The notes beneath the pieces are model-generated. The model was not told the origin of the DNA and ran no database searches. It was given only the letters and a program-made list of their open reading frames with translations. From JAVBQJ01 sp045532655 (GTDB lineage Bacteria; Verrucomicrobiota; Lentisphaeria; Victivallales; Victivallaceae), in NCBI GenBank assembly GCA_045532655.1, contig JAZSGI010000046.1, positions 1-10,222 on the forward strand: a stretch of DNA of 10,222 bases. Direction: 5' to 3'. Positions 1 through 6,677 of this stretch are shown here, in pieces. The position numbers were made by a program, and so were the translations under genes. Position 1 is the first letter of the stretch. Each line of letters opens with the position of its first letter.

Positions 1-212
1 GTACGATCCCAGATGTTTCTGGGAGGCAGGATATCATTGTTGTCATTCACATACATGAACATTGCAAGCCCCTGTTGCTTGAGGTTGCTGGTGCATTTGA
101 TGACCTGCGCCGCATAACGAGCCTTGCTCAGAGCGGGCAAAAGCATGGAGGCAAGAATAGCTATGATAGCGATAACTACCAGCAGTTCTATAAGAGTAAA
201 ATTCTTCTTCAT
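1..212 (-). CDS. Prepilin-like (pseudopilin) protein, N-terminal part
   Basis: Seventy codons are visible before the gene runs off the left edge. The start ATG is at 212-210, with a purine-rich site (AGGAAAGG) about 8 nt upstream. The protein opens MKKN followed by FTLIELLVVIAIIAIL, the class III signal and hydrophobic helix of type IV pilins and type II secretion pseudopilins. A CTSNLKQQG segment (Cys40) follows, typical of the DUF1559-like proteins of PVC bacteria. The glutamate needed for N-methylation and assembly (position 5 of the mature chain) is present. The residue before the predicted cleavage point is Asn, not the usual Gly. It is a paralogue of the protein at 889-1527 and is transcribed away from it. 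By family knowledge the product would sit in the inner membrane or a pilus-like fibre; its real role is unknown. The C-terminus, including any H-X9-DG motif, is outside the window. Confidence 0.9.
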   Translation of the reverse strand, partial: MKKNFTLIELLVVIAIIAILASMLLPALSKARYAAQVIKCTSNLKQQGLAMFMYVNDNNDILPPRNIWDR

Positions 213-342
213 TTTCTTTTCCTTTCCTGTTTGAAGATTGATTAAAAAGTTAAAGACCATCCAATTTCAGCACCTGCGTGATTTCAGCAAGCAGATCATA
301 CTATCCTTATCCAGTTACACCTCCCTTGTTTTTTGTATTTTC

Positions 343-377
343 AGCTTGTTTGCCAGTATGTTGACTGGTAAACAGCT
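343..377. repeat. Imperfect inverted repeat in the leader of the left pseudopilin
   Basis: GTTTGCCAGT (348-357) and ACTGGTAAAC (364-373) are 10-nt arms with one mismatch around a 6-nt centre. They are flanked by AGCT on both sides (343-346 and 374-377) with one extra T on the left. If the promoter at 429-457 is right, the repeat lies in the roughly 210-nt untranslated leader of the minus-strand pseudopilin. It could be a protein-binding operator or an RNA hairpin. No U-run follows on either strand, so it is not a simple intrinsic terminator. Confidence 0.6.
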
Positions 378-392
378 AACCTGACAACACAG

Positions 393-419
393 TATCAAAA
401 AACAATCAAATTGATTTGA
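393..419 (-). promoter_or_regulatory. Putative operator just downstream of the left pseudopilin promoter
   Basis: Read on the minus strand, TCAAATCAA (419-411) begins at the tenth base after the -10 box, and TTTTGATA follows at 400-393. The same two words occur in the same order and orientation after the right-hand promoter, where the first begins at the same offset. Inside the site AATCAA-A-TTGATT (404-416) is a perfect odd-centred palindrome. A repressor covering the transcription start is the simplest reading. No regulator gene is visible in the window, so its identity is unknown. Confidence 0.5.
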
Positions 420-428
420 CAACAATTA

Positions 429-457
429 AATATAGCATAGAAAATTTTCTTTGTCAA
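429..457 (-). promoter_or_regulatory. Sigma70-type promoter for the left pseudopilin
   Basis: On the minus strand TTGACA (457-452) is separated by 17 nt from TATATT (434-429). The -35 is a perfect consensus and the -10 matches at five of six positions. The expected start is near 422, giving an unusually long leader of about 210 nt before the ATG at 212. No equally good promoter is seen closer to the gene. It mirrors the promoter at 779-807 in both hexamers and spacing. Confidence 0.65.
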
Positions 458-778
458 GTTTTTTCGGGCAAAAAAAATGTCAGCTGAAGAGTTTTCCGGT
501 ATTTTTATCATATTTTACTATTACAGTCACCCCTGTAGTTATCATTATTACAGCCATTCTGCGATAGCGTCCGGAAACTGCCCGCATATATTTGAATCAC
601 CCGCTGCAGCGCATAGCCGCAAAAGCATACCTCAACAGCCCCCTTGGCTCAAGTGCAGGAAATAATGCCTGTTACTCTGCCGGTGCAAAAACGGTTGGCA
701 TATTATAAAGTATCATACGAATTGGATTACCTATGCAGGAAATATTTCCCTTTTTATTAAAATTTTTGATTTCCTAAT
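458..778. other. Gene-free stretch between the divergent promoters
   Basis: This 321-bp stretch separates the two outward-facing promoters. A 62-codon open frame at 477-665 lacks a ribosome binding site and gives a low-complexity Tyr/Ser/His-rich translation unlike any family I know, so I do not call it a gene. Composition changes inside the stretch: 540-700 is richer in G and C than its AT-rich flanks. I see no tRNA fold, no terminator and no clear regulatory repeat. Confidence 0.6.
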
Positions 779-807
779 TTGACAAAAACGAATTTATGAT
801 TTATATT
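779..807 (+). promoter_or_regulatory. Sigma70-type promoter for the pseudopilin/secreted hydrolase operon
   Basis: TTGACA (779-784) and TATATT (802-807) are separated by 17 nt, and the surroundings are very AT-rich. Transcription should begin near 814, giving a leader of about 75 nt to the ATG at 889. It would drive the pseudopilin and the 897-residue secreted protein together, since they are only 15 bp apart and no terminator lies between them. Confidence 0.7.
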
Positions 808-812
808 ACATT

Positions 813-839
813 GATATCAAATCAAATCGTTTTGATATC
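813..839 (+). promoter_or_regulatory. 27-bp inverted repeat at the predicted transcription start, putative operator
   Basis: GATATCAAA (813-821) and TTTGATATC (831-839) are perfect 9-nt inverted arms around a 9-nt centre. Within the same site ATCAAA-N4-TTTGAT forms a second, nested symmetry, and TTGATATCAA (811-820) is itself a perfect palindrome. The repeat covers about +1 to +26 of the transcript predicted from the promoter at 779-807, which is where a dimeric repressor would block initiation or early elongation. The TCAAATCAA word at 817-825 is shared with the left promoter. A hairpin in the 5' leader RNA is an alternative. Confidence 0.6.
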
Positions 840-874
840 TTGAGATTCAGCACTCCAATTGCAACCACAAAAAA

Positions 875-880
875 GAAAGG
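875..880 (+). promoter_or_regulatory. Ribosome binding site fixing the pseudopilin start at 889
   Basis: GAAAGG lies 8 nt before the ATG at 889. The open frame could also begin at a TTG at 859, which would add ten residues rich in Lys and Gln. That start has no purine-rich site upstream and would push the prepilin signal away from the N-terminus, so ATG 889 is preferred. Confidence 0.75.
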
Positions 881-888
881 TAAAGAAA

Positions 889-1527
889 ATGAAGAAGAAG
901 TTCACACTCATTGAATTGCTCGTTGTAATCGCCATCATCGCAATTCTCGCCTCCATGCTTCTGCCTGCTTTGAGCAGAGCCCGTGCTGCAGCCCAGCAGA
1001 TCAAATGCGTCAACAACCTCAAGCAGATCGGTCTCGGCGGTATAATGTATGCTAATGACAATGATGACAAGATGACCATTGCTTTTCTTGCCTGGCCCGA
1101 AAACGGTGCCGGTCTTGATTATTACTTCTGGAAAGACGGCGTTGCCCCTTATATCGGCGACAGCGATCCGGACGCATGGCAGCGTGCCATGAGTGATGCC
1201 GGTATTTTCTTCTGCCCAGCCAAAGATCCCTCTACCGACGTCAACCGCAGCAGCTATGCAGAAAATGCTTACATCTCCAACGGCGGCGCACAAACTACAG
1301 CTATCTCTGCTGTGACACGTCCCACCAAAGCAATGTTCTATGCAGAAAACCAGAACAACGAGTGGCGTGTCACTCCCCCAAACTGGAACACCACCGGTCA
1401 GCTCCGTTACGCCCATGTGGACAAAGCCAACATCGTTTTCTGCGACGGCCATGTTGAATCCCTGACCGAAACTGCCTACCGTGCCGAAACAAACAACGGT
1501 GAAGGCTGGATGTATATTACAGATTAA
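889..1527 (+). CDS. Prepilin-like protein with H-X9-DG motif (pseudopilin)
   Basis: A 212-residue protein. It opens MKKK|FTLIELLVVIAII, the class III prepilin signal with methylation-type Glu9 (mature position 5) and one N-terminal hydrophobic helix to about residue 24. The ALSRARAAAQQIK amphipathic region and a C-x-NNLKQIG segment (Cys40) come next, then a YANDNDDKM segment. His176 and Asp186-Gly187 form the H-X9-DG motif near the C-terminus (YAHVDKANIVFCDGHVE). This combination defines the large DUF1559-like/H-X9-DG pseudopilin families of Planctomycetes and Lentisphaerae. The expected location is the inner membrane with the globular part outside, possibly assembled by a type II secretion-like machine that is not encoded here. 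The -1 residue at the cleavage point is Lys instead of Gly. The next gene begins 15 bp downstream, so the two are probably one transcript. The family is secure; the function is not known. Confidence 0.93.
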   Translation: MKKKFTLIELLVVIAIIAILASMLLPALSRARAAAQQIKCVNNLKQIGLGGIMYANDNDDKMTIAFLAWPENGAGLDYYFWKDGVAPYIGDSDPDAWQRAMSDAGIFFCPAKDPSTDVNRSSYAENAYISNGGAQTTAISAVTRPTKAMFYAENQNNEWRVTPPNWNTTGQLRYAHVDKANIVFCDGHVESLTETAYRAETNNGEGWMYITD

Positions 1528-1542
1528 TCAGTGGTGCTGTCA

Positions 1543-4236
1543 ATGAAATTAATCATTTGTTTTATAATTTCGTTGATAACCACCCTCTGGGGAAGTTCAC
1601 TTTGGGCTTCCCCTCAATGGTCCGTTTACGGCACCGAAGGGGTGATCAGCGATGAATTTTCCGATGCCGCTGTGCAGCGGATAAGTTTTGATCCATCAAA
1701 GACCGCCCCCGGAAATTACTGGTGCGGAGCCAGATTGACCTTTGATGCCCCCACCGCGGCACGCAAGGTGTCCTTTGGCGTCTGCGCCGACAAATCCTCC
1801 CAACTGCATATCAAAGTTGTATCAGGTTCCGGCAGGGAGTCCTACCGTATAATCGACGTCTATCCAATGTGGGATGATGTTGTTCTTGACTACACGGAAG
1901 AGCTTGATAACATTTCCACTTTTGAAATAATTTTCTTCGGCCAATGGGAAGCGATCAACGTGGAAATAAAAGATATCTCCTTTATTGAAAAGAAACCGGC
2001 AAAGGAACATGCAAGATTCTGGATGCCGGAAACTGTTCCCTCCCCTGCCCCAGGATACCGGATCGAAACCACGATCCATTCCTGCTGGCGCAACGGTAAA
2101 AACACCTTTTCCGGTATCGGCACTGCGGCAGGCAGAGCAATGGCATTGGATATTGTAAAGAAACTCAAAGCAGAATTCGGCGACATTTCCACAGCTTTCG
2201 TCTTTGCCATTCCGCCGGAAGAATCCCCGGACAATGTTAAAAATTTTGTAAGAGAATTGCAGGATATGGGTGTAGTCGTTCTATCCGAAGGACACGACAA
2301 CCCGGCGCAGGAAGATGTTGAAAAATACGATATCTACGCCCGCAATATCCATGGAGAAACTTATCCCGACACATTCCATAACGGCGATAAAACCAATCCG
2401 GAAATGCTTCGTTTGCTGCACGAAAGGCTTGCCCCGGCAGCATCATTCGGTGTGGATGTTTACCGTTCGGTGGATTACATATGGCAGCATCACGGCGGCC
2501 CTGTCTGGGGATATTCCGAAGCAGCATGCAAACGCTGGGTGGAAGATTTGACAGGCAAAGATATTCTGCTGGAAATCGTAGATGCAAACGGCACCCGCAG
2601 CAAAGTCGGGTTCCATGATTATTTCAACTCCTATTTCGGCTATACCATGACTCCTGCCGATTGCGGTCTCAGCAGCTGGGAAGAGTATCTGCCCCCGGCT
2701 GCTGATGAAGCAGACTCCCCTGCCCGCCGCAACAAGCATACTCTCTTTGTGGCGCTTTATCACTACGAATGGGTGAAGTTCCTTAACGAAAGTGTCCGTC
2801 CTTACGAGGCTCAGGGCATGAGAGCGCAGCCGACACTCAACCCGGAAAGTCAGTATAACGGTACCGATCTTTACTGGATGCTCAAATCATCTCTCACCCG
2901 CGGCTGGTGTACAGAATGGTGGTATTCCCCCCATGTTATCATCCCTGTATATTATCACTCCAAATATTATGGCAACCTTGCCGCAAAATTCAACAAAGAA
3001 GTTATCCATCTCGGCGAAACCGGTGCCGCCGGGAACGGTTTCGGTACGCTCCCGAATTACTGGGACAATATGGCAAACTATCTGGTGACTTATGTCAAGG
3101 CCGCCGCATGCGATGCCGCCGTTATGAACGATCAGTACTGGGGTGCATCGTATGAAGATATGACAAATCCGGAAAATCCTGAACTCTATGACATGTATAC
3201 CGGATTCCGTTCCGCATGGAGCGGCTTTGTACAGAGCAAACACGACAAAGCAATCAAACCCTCAAGCGGTGTACTGGTTGTACAGAACCGTGGGGTCATG
3301 CACAATATTGCCAACTTTGACAATTCAGCGGGCAATGGTCCATTCAGTATAGCGCAGGATCTTATAGCAAACAACTATACCTACGATGGTGCAGCCTTCC
3401 CCATTGATGATGCTTATGATCTGGAAGATTATAATGTTATCGTGTACACAGCAATGGAACCGGCAGCAGGATTCGGCAAAAAAATTGCCCATTGGCTGCA
3501 GAACGCTCCCGGCAGAGTCCTTGTAGTCCACAGCGACATAACTAACAGGGAAGCCGCTCCGGTGAAGGATATCGCAGCAGCAGATGCACCTTTCAAAACA
3601 GGAAGGGTTTTTCCGCTGCTGCCGGAGATACGTCAGAGCGGAATCACTTCAGGAGTCATCAACACCTCATTCGATGAGCTGGCATGGGCTCTTGATATCT
3701 GGAACGGCAGTGAATTTACATTCCCGCAGCCGCTGGCAGAGGTTTCCGGCGGCAATGTGCTTGTTTCTCTTGGCAACGCCCCGCTTATCAGCGAATTTAT
3801 TGTGGGCGAAAGCCGTATAATCTACCTGCACAACGTTCATATGCAGGGTGGTTCAGCAGGCAAAAAATTGCAGCAGGCTCTGGTACGTGCCGCCATGACT
3901 GCCGCCGGAGTTTATCCGGCAGGCTTCACGCCATCCAGCCACAGACTTCTGGTCTTTGACCGGGAAAATGCTGCAGGCAAGGTTGTGTTTATCATTAACA
4001 ACGAAGCCGAAACTGTCATGGAAAGAGATGGCGTAAATCACCGTGTTTATCAAGCACTCAACCCGGATGCCGATGGTGAATTTGTTCTGTGTGGACTTGC
4101 CTCCGGGAGCCGATACACCTGCCGCAATATGATTACAGGTGAAGTTATTGAAATAACCACGGATGCAAATGGCACTGCAGCAATCCCGTATACTGGGTGG
4201 GATCTTGCAGGATTCTATGTAGATCCGGTTGAATAA
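1543..4236 (+). CDS. Secreted glycoside-hydrolase-like protein, family not identified
   Basis: An 897-residue protein. I chose ATG 1543 over an in-frame GTG at 1531 because it places a Lys directly before a hydrophobic stretch (residues 4-16) ending LWA|SP, a plausible signal peptide cut near residue 22. GGTG at 1533-1536 is a weak binding site, so translation may be coupled to the pseudopilin that stops 15 bp upstream. Residues 23-155 look like a beta-sandwich accessory or carbohydrate-binding domain. Residues about 170-560 are rich in Trp, Tyr, His and Asp and read like a TIM barrel of the kind seen in GH-A/GH42-like enzymes. Around 573-660 an alternating segment (SSGVLVVQNRG ... NVIVYTAMEP ... 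GRVLVVHS) resembles the glutamine-amidotransferase-like trimerisation domain of GH42 beta-galactosidases. The last 150 residues appear to be beta-rich. I cannot assign catalytic residues; Glu near 459 and 489 are candidates only. No lipobox is evident, so it is probably periplasmic or exported. Confidence 0.75.
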   Translation: MKLIICFIISLITTLWGSSLWASPQWSVYGTEGVISDEFSDAAVQRISFDPSKTAPGNYWCGARLTFDAPTAARKVSFGVCADKSSQLHIKVVSGSGRESYRIIDVYPMWDDVVLDYTEELDNISTFEIIFFGQWEAINVEIKDISFIEKKPAKEHARFWMPETVPSPAPGYRIETTIHSCWRNGKNTFSGIGTAAGRAMALDIVKKLKAEFGDISTAFVFAIPPEESPDNVKNFVRELQDMGVVVLSEGHDNPAQEDVEKYDIYARNIHGETYPDTFHNGDKTNPEMLRLLHERLAPAASFGVDVYRSVDYIWQHHGGPVWGYSEAACKRWVEDLTGKDILLEIVDANGTRSKVGFHDYFNSYFGYTMTPADCGLSSWEEYLPPAADEADSPARRNKHTLFVALYHYEWVKFLNESVRPYEAQGMRAQPTLNPESQYNGTDLYWMLKSSLTRGWCTEWWYSPHVIIPVYYHSKYYGNLAAKFNKEVIHLGETGAAGNGFGTLPNYWDNMANYLVTYVKAAACDAAVMNDQYWGASYEDMTNPENPELYDMYTGFRSAWSGFVQSKHDKAIKPSSGVLVVQNRGVMHNIANFDNSAGNGPFSIAQDLIANNYTYDGAAFPIDDAYDLEDYNVIVYTAMEPAAGFGKKIAHWLQNAPGRVLVVHSDITNREAAPVKDIAAADAPFKTGRVFPLLPEIRQSGITSGVINTSFDELAWALDIWNGSEFTFPQPLAEVSGGNVLVSLGNAPLISEFIVGESRIIYLHNVHMQGGSAGKKLQQALVRAAMTAAGVYPAGFTPSSHRLLVFDRENAAGKVVFIINNEAETVMERDGVNHRVYQALNPDADGEFVLCGLASGSRYTCRNMITGEVIEITTDANGTAAIPYTGWDLAGFYVDPVE

Positions 4237-4245
4237 CCACCACAT

Positions 4246-4297
4246 AAAAAGTACATCCGCTGCAGATATTGAGCAGGTTACGGATGTACTTTTTTTA
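4246..4297. terminator. Intrinsic terminator, probably bidirectional
   Basis: A perfect 14-bp stem pairs AAAAAGTACATCCG (4246-4259) with CGGATGTACTTTTT (4281-4294) around a 21-nt loop that can itself pair CTGC with GCAG. Seven T residues (4291-4297) follow on the plus strand. The minus strand has five. It lies 10 bp after the secreted hydrolase stop and 13 bp beyond the stop of the convergent PHP gene, so it probably ends both transcripts, more efficiently the plus-strand one. Confidence 0.88.
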
Positions 4298-4309
4298 TTG
4301 TTCTGCAGC

Positions 4310-5242
4310 TCAACCGACTGTTATGGGGTTTGCCCAGGCATATCTGCCGTTGGAATCAATGATCTGCAAACGGATATAGCCCTGTACACCTGCTTCACGG
4401 CATCCCTGTACAAATCCCGTAAAATCAAAGGTTGCTTCGCTTATCGGTGTATTATTGCCTACGGTCGGCGGTAAGGCGGCACATTGACCGGAATAACGGT
4501 TTGCAACAGCAATAACAGATACGGCCGGAGAAAAAGAAGCGGAGAGTTTGCCGTCAGTAAACTCTATTCCGGTAAATTCCGGTCCCTGGGTTGCGTAATA
4601 ACTGCCGTTACGCAATGCCGCCATAACAGATTCCTCTGTACACTCTTCACAGCAAACAACTGTCCAGCCGCCGAAAAATTCCCTTTCTGTATGGATGTCG
4701 TCAACAGCCAGAGCATTACAAATCATACCGCTGTCACACAGTTCATCCCATATTTCCATATTATATTCTTTGCCCACGGGACGGCATGAAGTGTTGTAAA
4801 CTTCGATCCCGGCAAGTCCACGCAGCTGCAGCAGATCATCATATTTATAACCGCACCAGTACGGGTGCGCAAGAAAACAGAGACCTCCGGCGGCATTGAC
4901 TGCATCGATAACCCGCTGGGGGCCGTTGGTATCATTCCGGTCTTCCCGTCCGACAGAAACATCAAAATCCTGCGGTACTCCAATACAAAGCAGGTGTGTC
5001 AGGTCTTGCAGACGGCAATCCCACGGATGCATTTCCACGCCGCAAATGACCAGCACCCCCTTATGGTCAAATGAATCCATTCTGTTTACTTTTCTGTGAT
5101 CGCTGGTACAAATGATATCGTAACCGGCAGCGGCATATCTGGCAACAACCTCCCCGACAGGAAACAAACCGTCGCTGGTGGTGGAATGTGTATGCAGAAT
5201 TGCCCGGTAAGTATTGAGATTTTTCCCAAAAAAATTAATCAT
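4310..5242 (-). CDS. PHP-domain metal-dependent hydrolase (CehA/McbA-like)
   Basis: A 310-residue cytoplasmic protein without a signal peptide. AGAAGG lies about 8 nt before the ATG at 5242. The metal-binding signature of the polymerase-and-histidinol-phosphatase (PHP) superfamily is complete and in order: H17-x-H19 (LHTHS), D48-H49 (TSDH), E70 with H72 (GVEMH), H83, H126 (LAHP) and D182-x-H184 (AVDDIH). Residues about 215-310 form a C-terminal beta-rich extension ending RLQIIDSNGRYAWANPI, which is common in stand-alone PHP proteins of environmental bacteria. The family hydrolyses phosphoesters, and some members cleave other esters; the substrate here is unknown. It is divergent from the MFS transporter with 175 bp between their starts, and that shared control region suggests joint regulation. 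The superfamily call is firm; a role in processing an imported sugar derivative is inference. Confidence 0.9.
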   Translation of the reverse strand: MINFFGKNLNTYRAILHTHSTTSDGLFPVGEVVARYAAAGYDIICTSDHRKVNRMDSFDHKGVLVICGVEMHPWDCRLQDLTHLLCIGVPQDFDVSVGREDRNDTNGPQRVIDAVNAAGGLCFLAHPYWCGYKYDDLLQLRGLAGIEVYNTSCRPVGKEYNMEIWDELCDSGMICNALAVDDIHTEREFFGGWTVVCCEECTEESVMAALRNGSYYATQGPEFTGIEFTDGKLSASFSPAVSVIAVANRYSGQCAALPPTVGNNTPISEATFDFTGFVQGCREAGVQGYIRLQIIDSNGRYAWANPITVG

Positions 5243-5277
5243 TTAAATTACCTTCTCAGTTGATGATTTTTTAACTG

Positions 5278-5310
5278 GTTATACTATAACACATGAAATA
5301 TTTTTTGCAA
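5278..5310 (-). promoter_or_regulatory. Promoter of the PHP gene with a palindrome over the -10 box
   Basis: On the minus strand TTGCAA (5310-5305), a 16-nt spacer and TATAGT (5288-5283) make a reasonable sigma70 promoter, with the start expected near 5276. GTTATA-C-TATAAC (5278-5290) is a perfect odd-centred palindrome covering the -10 box and the bases just after it, so it could be an operator. Part of the symmetry may simply reflect the AT-rich -10 sequence. Confidence 0.5.
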
Positions 5311-5362
5311 GTCAATGAATATACGGGACAGGATTGAAGTGTGATGTTTTAAGATTTTTGCT

Positions 5363-5390
5363 TTGATTTTTATTTTTTGCAATGTATATT
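5363..5390 (+). promoter_or_regulatory. Candidate promoter of the MFS transporter gene
   Basis: TTGATT (5363-5368), a 16-nt spacer and TATATT (5385-5390) lie just upstream of the transporter. The predicted start near 5397 would leave a leader of about 20 nt to the ATG at 5418. It also argues against using the earlier in-frame ATG at 5382, which would lie before the transcript begins. The region is very T-rich, so chance matches are possible. Confidence 0.45.
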
Positions 5391-5417
5391 AAAAGAATCT
5401 GCACAAAAGGATTTCAT

Positions 5418-6677
5418 ATGAAAAATTCATCACCATCAAGGTCATTGATCTTTGCTCTTATACTGGTCGGGTCATTGTTATACTTTTTTGCCAATTTCCA
5501 GAGATCCGCAATCCCCGGAGCAGTCTTTAACGAAATACAAAATCACTGGCATCTGGGCGCCGCACAGGTAACATCTCTCGGTACGACATTCATGTATATT
5601 TATGCAATAATGCAACTTGCGGTTGGTATATTTATCAGTAAATTTGGAGGTATACGGGTCATTCTTGCCGGAGGGATAATCTTTTCGCTGGGCAACATTC
5701 TTTTTTTGAGTGTATCCAATTATTATCTGCTTTGTACCGCCCGCTTTATGGGCGGACTTGGCAGCGGATGTATTTATCTGGGCGTAATAGCAGTTATACT
5801 GCGTTTTTTTGAAAAAAATTACGCATTGATGATTTCAATGCTGATAATGATAGGTTACGCAGGCGGAGTCATTGCCAACGCCCCGTTCACCATTGCTGTA
5901 TCCGGCCTGGGGCTTATAAAAACGCTCTGGATTGCCGCGCTTGCCGGCTGTGCAGTATATCTGCTGTTTGTGCTGTTCAGCCTTTTTATAAGCAAACCGG
6001 CAGTCAAAAAGATCAAATCCCCCTTGGGTTCAATCTGGCGGCCATTGACCGGAAGGCACAATCTTTATGTATTCGGTCTATCTGCATTCAACTGGGGACT
6101 TTACTATTCCCTGCAAACGGTGATCGGCAAAAAATATCTGGAAGATTTCTGCGGCATATCGCAATCAACGGCTTCGGTCGTACTATCCTGTACCGGGATA
6201 ATATCCGCTGTCGCCGGATTTCTGTATGCCTGGGGCAGCCAGCGTATCGGTTTCCGCCGCCAACCCTTCTGCCGCCTTACATCAATAACCACACCGGTGA
6301 TTTTTGTTTTATTCAATTTGCTTCTGCTGGCAGATATCCGTAATATCATACCGGCGATACTGCTTTTGTGCCTTGCGGCAGTATCAAGTTTATCCAGCAC
6401 CCTGATCCCGGTATTGAAAGAAACCAACAGGGAAGAAAACGCCGGACAGGCTATAGCCATGCTGAATTTCCTCGCCTATTTCTCCGTTGCAGTTATCGGC
6501 AACATTATTGGATGGTGTCTGGAGCTCTTTCCGGCAGAACATTCCGGTGACAGAATAATTTATTCCAAAGCCTCCTATCAGCTTACATTTCTGATAATGG
6601 GTGTAATCTCCCTGGCGGCGATGTATTGTGGTACACATATAAGGGAGACCAACGGAAAGTATCTTGAGGTCAACTGA
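5418..6677 (+). CDS. Major facilitator superfamily (MFS) transporter
   Basis: A 419-residue integral inner-membrane protein. AAAAGG (5405-5410) lies 7 nt before ATG 5418. The earlier in-frame ATG at 5382 would add 12 charged residues with no binding site, so the later start is preferred. The translation shows about twelve hydrophobic segments in two halves split near residues 190-210 by a Lys/Pro-rich loop (SKPAVKKIKSPLG). Between helices 2 and 3 the GIFISKFGGIRVILAGG stretch is a recognisable variant of MFS motif A, and FMGGLGSGCIYLG in helix 4 fits the fold. The length suits a single-subunit secondary transporter. The substrate cannot be read from the sequence; its neighbours suggest a sugar, sugar acid or glycoside (inference). 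Its stop overlaps the stop of the convergent isomerase-like gene by 8 bp, with no terminator between them. Confidence 0.9.
   Translation: MKNSSPSRSLIFALILVGSLLYFFANFQRSAIPGAVFNEIQNHWHLGAAQVTSLGTTFMYIYAIMQLAVGIFISKFGGIRVILAGGIIFSLGNILFLSVSNYYLLCTARFMGGLGSGCIYLGVIAVILRFFEKNYALMISMLIMIGYAGGVIANAPFTIAVSGLGLIKTLWIAALAGCAVYLLFVLFSLFISKPAVKKIKSPLGSIWRPLTGRHNLYVFGLSAFNWGLYYSLQTVIGKKYLEDFCGISQSTASVVLSCTGIISAVAGFLYAWGSQRIGFRRQPFCRLTSITTPVIFVLFNLLLLADIRNIIPAILLLCLAAVSSLSSTLIPVLKETNREENAGQAIAMLNFLAYFSVAVIGNIIGWCLELFPAEHSGDRIIYSKASYQLTFLIMGVISLAAMYCGTHIRETNGKYLEVN

Noticed and set aside
264..289. Direct repeat ATTTCAGCA (264-272 and 281-289)
   Set aside because: Nine nt in an AT-rich leader with only two copies; not enough to claim function or a CRISPR-like array.
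267..299. Short minus-strand frame (10 codons) downstream of a GGGAGGTG sequence in the left leader, as a possible leader peptide
   Set aside because: The purine-rich sequence is about 20 nt from the ATG, too far for normal initiation, and the peptide has no run of regulatory codons.
477..665. 62-codon open frame in the divergent intergenic region
   Set aside because: No ribosome binding site, a low-complexity Tyr/Ser/His-rich translation and no resemblance to a known family.
847..1452. 201-codon frame antisense to the pseudopilin
   Set aside because: Shadow of a clearly real gene on the plus strand; no start signal or domain of its own.
4229..4474. Plus-strand frame spanning the terminator and the PHP gene end
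   Set aside because: It runs through a strong terminator hairpin and antisense to a convincing PHP gene.
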